Below, in pieces: positions 60,593-64,000 of a stretch of DNA of 64,000 nucleotides. The DNA comes from Gemmobacter lutimaris (GTDB taxonomy: Bacteria; Pseudomonadota; Alphaproteobacteria; Rhodobacterales; Rhodobacteraceae). The DNA is taken from the NCBI RefSeq assembly GCF_003570715.1, contig NZ_QXXQ01000007.1, positions 124,001-188,000 on the forward strand, written 5' to 3'. The notes beneath the pieces were generated by a model that was not told where the DNA came from, searched no databases, and saw nothing but the letters and a program-made list of their open reading frames with translations. Positions within the stretch are counted from its first letter, which is position 1. The number at the start of each line of letters is the position of its first letter. The translations under genes were made by a program, and so were the position numbers.

Positions 60593-61501
60593 ATGACGAT
60601 CACCGCAGCGATGGTGAAAGAGCTCCGCGAGTCGACCGGCGCGGGCATGATGGATGCCAAGAAGGCGCTGACCGAGACCAATGGCGACATGGAAGCCGCC
60701 GTGGACTGGCTGCGCACCAAGGGCCTGGCGAAAGCCGCCAAGAAGGCTGACCGCGTGGCGGCCGAGGGCCTGATCGGCGTCGCCGTCAGCGACGGCCGCG
60801 GCGTGGCTGTCGAGATCAACTCGGAAACCGACTTCGTGGCCAAGAACGAAGACTTCCAGAACCTCGTGCGCGAAGTGACCAAGGTTGCCCTGCAAACCGG
60901 AGAGTCGATCGAGGTGGTGAAAGCCGCCGATCTGAACGGCGAAACCGTGGAACAGGTGCTGACCAATGCCATCGCCCGCATCGGCGAGAACATGACCCTG
61001 CGTCGTCTGCACGTTCTGGAAGGCGATACCGTCGTCTCCTACGTCCACAATGCCGCGACCGAGGGCATGGGCAAGATCGGCGTGCTGGTCGCGCTGAAGG
61101 GGGATGCCGCCAAGGCGCAGGCCATCGGCAAGCAATTCGCCATGCACATCGCCGCCACCTCGCCGCTGTCGCTGTCGGAAGCCACGCTGGACCCGGTGAT
61201 CGTGGAGCGTGAACTGGCTGTGCAGACCGCCAAGGCGCTGGAAGAGAATGCCACCTCGGCCAAGCCGAAGCCCGAGCAGGTGATCCATAACAACATCATT
61301 CCCGGCCGGATGAAGAAATTCCTCGCCGAGAACACGCTGCTGGGTCAGGCTTTCGTGATCAACCCCGACCTGACGGTCGAAGCCGCCGCGAAAGAGGCCG
61401 GCGTTGAAATCACCGGCTATGCCCGTGTCGCCGTCGGCGAAGGCATCGAGAAGAAGGAAGAGGATTTCGCCGCCGAAGTCGCCAAGGCGCTTCAGGGCTG
61501 A
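60593..61501 (+). CDS. tsf: Translation elongation factor Ts
   Basis: EF-Ts catalyses GDP-GTP exchange on EF-Tu. The 302-residue protein has the N-terminal UBA-like domain with [19 protein letters not shown] and the conserved TDFVAKN-type motif ([13 protein letters not shown]). The C-terminal Elongation_TS domain follows. It lies 71 bp after rpsB and ends at a strong terminator, closing the rpsB-tsf operon. Confidence 0.98.
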   Translation: MTITAAMVKELRESTGAGMMDAKKALTETNGDMEAAVDWLRTKGLAKAAKKADRVAAEGLIGVAVSDGRGVAVEINSETDFVAKNEDFQNLVREVTKVALQTGESIEVVKAADLNGETVEQVLTNAIARIGENMTLRRLHVLEGDTVVSYVHNAATEGMGKIGVLVALKGDAAKAQAIGKQFAMHIAATSPLSLSEATLDPVIVERELAVQTAKALEENATSAKPKPEQVIHNNIIPGRMKKFLAENTLLGQAFVINPDLTVEAAAKEAGVEITGYARVAVGEGIEKKEEDFAAEVAKALQG

Positions 61502-61521
61502 TCCGGTTTCCAGACCGACAG

Positions 61522-61551
61522 AAACGGCGCCTTCGGGCGCCGTTTTCTTTT
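61522..61551 (+). terminator. Intrinsic terminator of the rpsB-tsf operon
   Basis: A 10-bp stem AAACGGCGCC with a TTCG tetraloop and GGCGCCGTTT is followed by TCTTTT. It begins 20 bp after the tsf stop. Confidence 0.93.
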
Positions 61552-61615
61552 GCCGTGACAGCGGCGCGCCGGGGACGATACTGCGTATGTGCGATTCCCT
61601 GACCGGAGATTCCCG

Positions 61616-62056
61616 TTGCGCTTTTCCATCCTCCTGTTTGCGGCCGCTTTCTGTGCCAGTTCTGCCGTTGCGGACACAGTCGCGGTGAAGCGCGATTACA
61701 GCTTCCGTGCCCCCGACTGGAAGGCACGCGACGATGCCTGTGTCTCGGCCTTCCAGAAAGCGATCTTTCCGCAATATGAAGGCCTGCGCCGGGTGCAGCT
61801 CACCCGGATGGGTGCCTTCCTTGACACATCGACTGCCGTGGTCGGCACCTGGCCGGATGTGCGGTTCCGCAGCCGCTACGGCGATGCGACGGGTGTTCTG
61901 ACCTGCGTGCTGGACCGGCGCGGGCGCAAGGCGACGGATGTCGGTGTGGCCTTTTCCGGCGCTGGGCTTGCAGGCTTCATGCAGCATCCGCTGGCCGCGA
62001 TGACCGAAGCGTCCGAACGCCTGAACCAGTCTTACGGAACGAGCGTCCTTCCGTAA
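61616..62056 (+). CDS. Secreted protein of unknown function (146 aa)
   Basis: This 146-residue protein has a signal peptide (LRFSILLFAAAFCASSAVA, cleavage near residue 19) and a periplasmic domain with two cysteines (DACVSAF and LTCVLD). A TTG start at 61616 with GGAG 7 nt upstream gives the best signal peptide; a GTG at 61589 is an alternative without a site. The protein is convergent with the LuxR-type gene (4 bp apart). No family is recognised. The cysteine pair and length suggest a small secreted domain. Confidence 0.72.
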   Translation: MRFSILLFAAAFCASSAVADTVAVKRDYSFRAPDWKARDDACVSAFQKAIFPQYEGLRRVQLTRMGAFLDTSTAVVGTWPDVRFRSRYGDATGVLTCVLDRRGRKATDVGVAFSGAGLAGFMQHPLAAMTEASERLNQSYGTSVLP

Positions 62057-62060
62057 CCGT

Positions 62061-62945
62061 TCACTCTGCCGCCAGAGGCGGCAGGCGGTTGTGCAGAATC
62101 TCGTTCAGCAGGGTGCCCTTGGCAACGGCCTGCGCGGTGGTTTCGACATCAAGCGCCTGCCGCGCCAGCCTTAGATGCTTTTCCACCATGGCAACCGAGA
62201 TGCCCATGCACATCGCCACCTCTTGCGTGGTCCTGCCCTCGGCCACCCATTCAAGCGCCTCGCGCTGGCGCTGCGACAGGGTGCGGCGCTGCGGGGTGAA
62301 GGGCAGATGGCAGATGCGCAGATGCATGGCATGGGCGACAGCCTGCAAGGCCGGACCTTCCCCCGCGATCAGCGCATCCACATCGTCATGGTCAAGGCCG
62401 GGATCGGCCGCCAGCCCCAGCGCGCCTTTCTGGCGCGGGCTGGCCTCGGGGAAACTGATGGTGACACCGGCCACCAGACCCAATGCCGCGTTCTGTGCCA
62501 CCGCCTGCGCCTCCTCAGCGGCAAGCTGCCCCGCTGCGTGCCGGTCGGCTACCCAACGCCATGTGCAAAGCCCGTCATGGTCCAGCGCCCAGCGATAGAG
62601 CGGCGTGCGGGCATAGAAGCCGCCCCCGAAATACATCTCGCCATAGCCGGGATCAAAAGTGCTGAGGAACAGCATATCCTCGGGCCGCCCCATCGAGGCA
62701 CCGTGCCGGAAGCGGCTGAAGCCATAGTTCACACGCGCAAACCCAAGGTCGGCGAAATACCCGGTCGCCATCGACCAGACATCGGCCGTTTGCCGTGCCG
62801 AAGCGATCAGGTTCAACAGATCCAGTATGCGCGTCACCGTCACGCCCTTTGCAAGCTCGGGGTCATCCTTGACCGAGGCTGCCCGTTCCGGCTCGGACTG
62901 TCCACGGGCCGTTCGGCATATTTGCGAGGAATACTGACCGTTCAA
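62061..62945 (-). CDS. LuxR-family regulator with autoinducer-binding-like domain
   Basis: This 294-residue protein has a ligand domain (about 40-200) followed by a GerE-type HTH (LSQRQREALEWVAEGRT, about 225-290). The conserved pocket can be followed by spacing. The residue at TraR W57 is Tyr, Y61 is kept, the invariant D70 is replaced by Thr (FYARTPLY), and P71 and W85 (LCTW) are kept. No luxI lies nearby, so this is a LuxR solo with an altered pocket. The start is uncertain: TTG 62945 gives the longest form, and GTG codons near 62843 are alternatives. It is divergent from the FAD oxidase, which may be its target. Confidence 0.85.
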   Translation of the reverse strand: MNGQYSSQICRTARGQSEPERAASVKDDPELAKGVTVTRILDLLNLIASARQTADVWSMATGYFADLGFARVNYGFSRFRHGASMGRPEDMLFLSTFDPGYGEMYFGGGFYARTPLYRWALDHDGLCTWRWVADRHAAGQLAAEEAQAVAQNAALGLVAGVTISFPEASPRQKGALGLAADPGLDHDDVDALIAGEGPALQAVAHAMHLRICHLPFTPQRRTLSQRQREALEWVAEGRTTQEVAMCMGISVAMVEKHLRLARQALDVETTAQAVAKGTLLNEILHNRLPPLAAE

Positions 62946-63048
62946 TCAAAAGTTTAGGCTCTGCGCGGGTAGACCAGCCATGTCGCGGATGGGCTGGCAG
63001 GTGCCCGGCGACTGCGTTAGCAGAGGCAAAACGGCGCGGAGTCATGTG

Positions 63049-64000
63049 ATGGAACAGCAGGAACGGTATGATGTGGTGATCATCGGCGGTGCGGTCATGG
63101 GGGCCTCGGCGGCCTTCTGGCTGACGAGGATGCAGCCCGGTCTGCGGGTTCTGGTCGCCGAACGCGACACCAGCTTTGCCCAGGCATCGACCGCGCTTTC
63201 GGTCGCTTCGGTCCGCCAGCAATTCACTACGGCGGTAAATGTGGAAATCTCGCGCTTCGGCGTGGGGTTCATCCGTGATTTCCGCGAAAGCCTGGGGGTC
63301 GAGGCGGGCGTTGGCTCGCTGGGTCTGCGGGAAAACGGCTATCTGTTCCTCAGCCACAGCGCCGAGGGTCGCACCATTCTTGAGGAAGTGGCCGCGATGC
63401 AGCGTGCGCATGGCGCCGCGACCGAGGTGCTGGCACCCGAAGCTGTGCAGACGCGGTTTCCATGGATGCAGGTGGAAGACATCACCGCAGGCTCCTTCGG
63501 CAGCCGGGACGAGGGGTGGTTTGACAATATGGGCCTGCTCGCGGGGTTTCGCGCGGCGGCCAAGGCGCAGGGGGCGGAGTTCGTGACCGACCGTGCCACC
63601 GGGCTGACGGTGGAAGGCGGAAGGGTGACGGCTGTGACGCTGGAAAAGCGCGGCACCATCGCCTGTGCCGCCGCGATCAATGCCGCCGGCACCCGCGCGG
63701 CCGAGGTCTGTCGCTGGGCGGGCCTTGATCTGGCGGTGGAGCCGCGCAAGCGCACGGTCTTCGTGATCGACGCGCCGAATGCCCGCCACCCCGACGCGCC
63801 GCTGCTGGTGGATGCCGGCTACTATCTGCGCCCCGAGCATGAACACTGGATCACCGCCACCGTGCCGCAGGACGATGGCCCTTGTGACCCGGATGATTTC
63901 GACCCTGACCTGCACCTGTTCGAGGATGTGATCTGGGAACAACTTTACAACCGTGCGCCGGGGTTCGACGCGGTGAAGGTGGTGCGCCATTGGGTCGGGC
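63049..64000 (+). CDS. FAD-dependent amino-acid/amine oxidase (DAO family); 3' end outside window
   Basis: At least 317 residues of a D-amino-acid-oxidase-family flavoenzyme are visible; the frame runs off the window. It opens with the dinucleotide-binding fold DVVIIGGAVMGASAAFWL (about 7-24) and an acidic residue at VLVAERD. Later come the substrate/FAD-domain motifs AINAAGTRAAEV and GYYLRPEHEHW. The family includes sarcosine, glycine and N-methyl-amino-acid oxidases and dehydrogenases; the substrate cannot be read. GGAG lies 7 nt before the ATG. It is divergent from the LuxR-type gene. Confidence 0.9.
   Translation, partial: MEQQERYDVVIIGGAVMGASAAFWLTRMQPGLRVLVAERDTSFAQASTALSVASVRQQFTTAVNVEISRFGVGFIRDFRESLGVEAGVGSLGLRENGYLFLSHSAEGRTILEEVAAMQRAHGAATEVLAPEAVQTRFPWMQVEDITAGSFGSRDEGWFDNMGLLAGFRAAAKAQGAEFVTDRATGLTVEGGRVTAVTLEKRGTIACAAAINAAGTRAAEVCRWAGLDLAVEPRKRTVFVIDAPNARHPDAPLLVDAGYYLRPEHEHWITATVPQDDGPCDPDDFDPDLHLFEDVIWEQLYNRAPGFDAVKVVRHWVG

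Noticed and set aside
1-64000. tRNA, rRNA, insertion sequences, phage or plasmid functions
   Set aside because: No cloverleaf, rRNA, transposase, integrase or replication motifs were recognised; a dedicated tRNA scan was not possible.

Overview
The window is high-GC alphaproteobacterial DNA, most likely from the Rhodobacteraceae (Rhodobacter/Gemmobacter/Paracoccus type). The clearest signature is the block dusB(nifR3)-ntrB-ntrC-ntrY-ntrX-trkA-trkH-hfq-hflX (22.4-34.9 kb), an order known from Rhodobacter. Supporting signs are a fused ispDF, a magnesium-type HemB, a DUF6477/DUF6456 pair, short GGAGG ribosome binding sites, many ATGA/GTGA/TGATG gene overlaps, and short palindromic intergenic repeats. 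No rRNA, tRNA, insertion sequence, prophage or CRISPR array was seen. The only transfer-like signs are a few lower-GC accessory genes.

Layout. 1-2.5 kb: end of a polyamine-type ABC transporter operon (permease, ATPase) ending in a capsule-type glycosyltransferase-like gene. 2.5-11 kb (mostly minus strand): TetR regulator with PPK2; a P-loop ATPase-metA-hydrolase operon; a FadL-type porin; a DMT exporter; guaA with a small monooxygenase-fold gene. 11-22 kb: a solitary non-pyrrolysine MttB-family gene, the DUF6477/DUF6456 pair, aqpZ, lipA, a dihaem cytochrome c, the hpt-mug-small membrane protein operon, a Coq10-type START protein, an AI-2E family permease, and the cinA-pgpA-ispDF operon. 22-35 kb: nitrogen regulation (ntrBC, ntrYX), potassium uptake (trkAH) and RNA/ribosome regulators (hfq, hflX).

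35-49 kb: a striking Asp/His/Gly/Trp-rich repeat protein, a penicillin-acylase-family Ntn hydrolase, a HIBADH-family dehydrogenase, two RTX calcium-binding proteins, a SYLF lipoprotein, hemB, a DUF599 membrane protein and mfd. 49-55 kb: an acyl-CoA-ligase/DsbA-like/MFS operon divergent from an XRE-cupin regulator, a 39-aa entericidin-type lipoprotein gene, and a YejA-like solute-binding protein. 55-64 kb: bdhA-patatin (poly-hydroxybutyrate use), DUF502, psuK-psuG, rpsB-tsf, a secreted protein, a LuxR-type regulator, and the start of a FAD-dependent oxidase that runs off the window.

Best leads. (1) An unannotated small-RNA-like unit at 54822-54932, with a TTGGAC-17 nt-TATAAA promoter, an internal hairpin and a strong intrinsic terminator. 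(2) The Asp/His/Gly/Trp-rich repeat protein at 34902-35942. (3) NtrC and NtrX both lack the sigma54-contacting GAFTGA loop, and a near-identical 14-bp direct repeat spaced 42 bp lies in front of ntrY. (4) hflX has no ATG/GTG/TTG at its homologous N-terminus and seems to start on a non-canonical codon overlapping the hfq stop. (5) A LuxR-type protein in which the conserved ligand-binding Asp is Thr.
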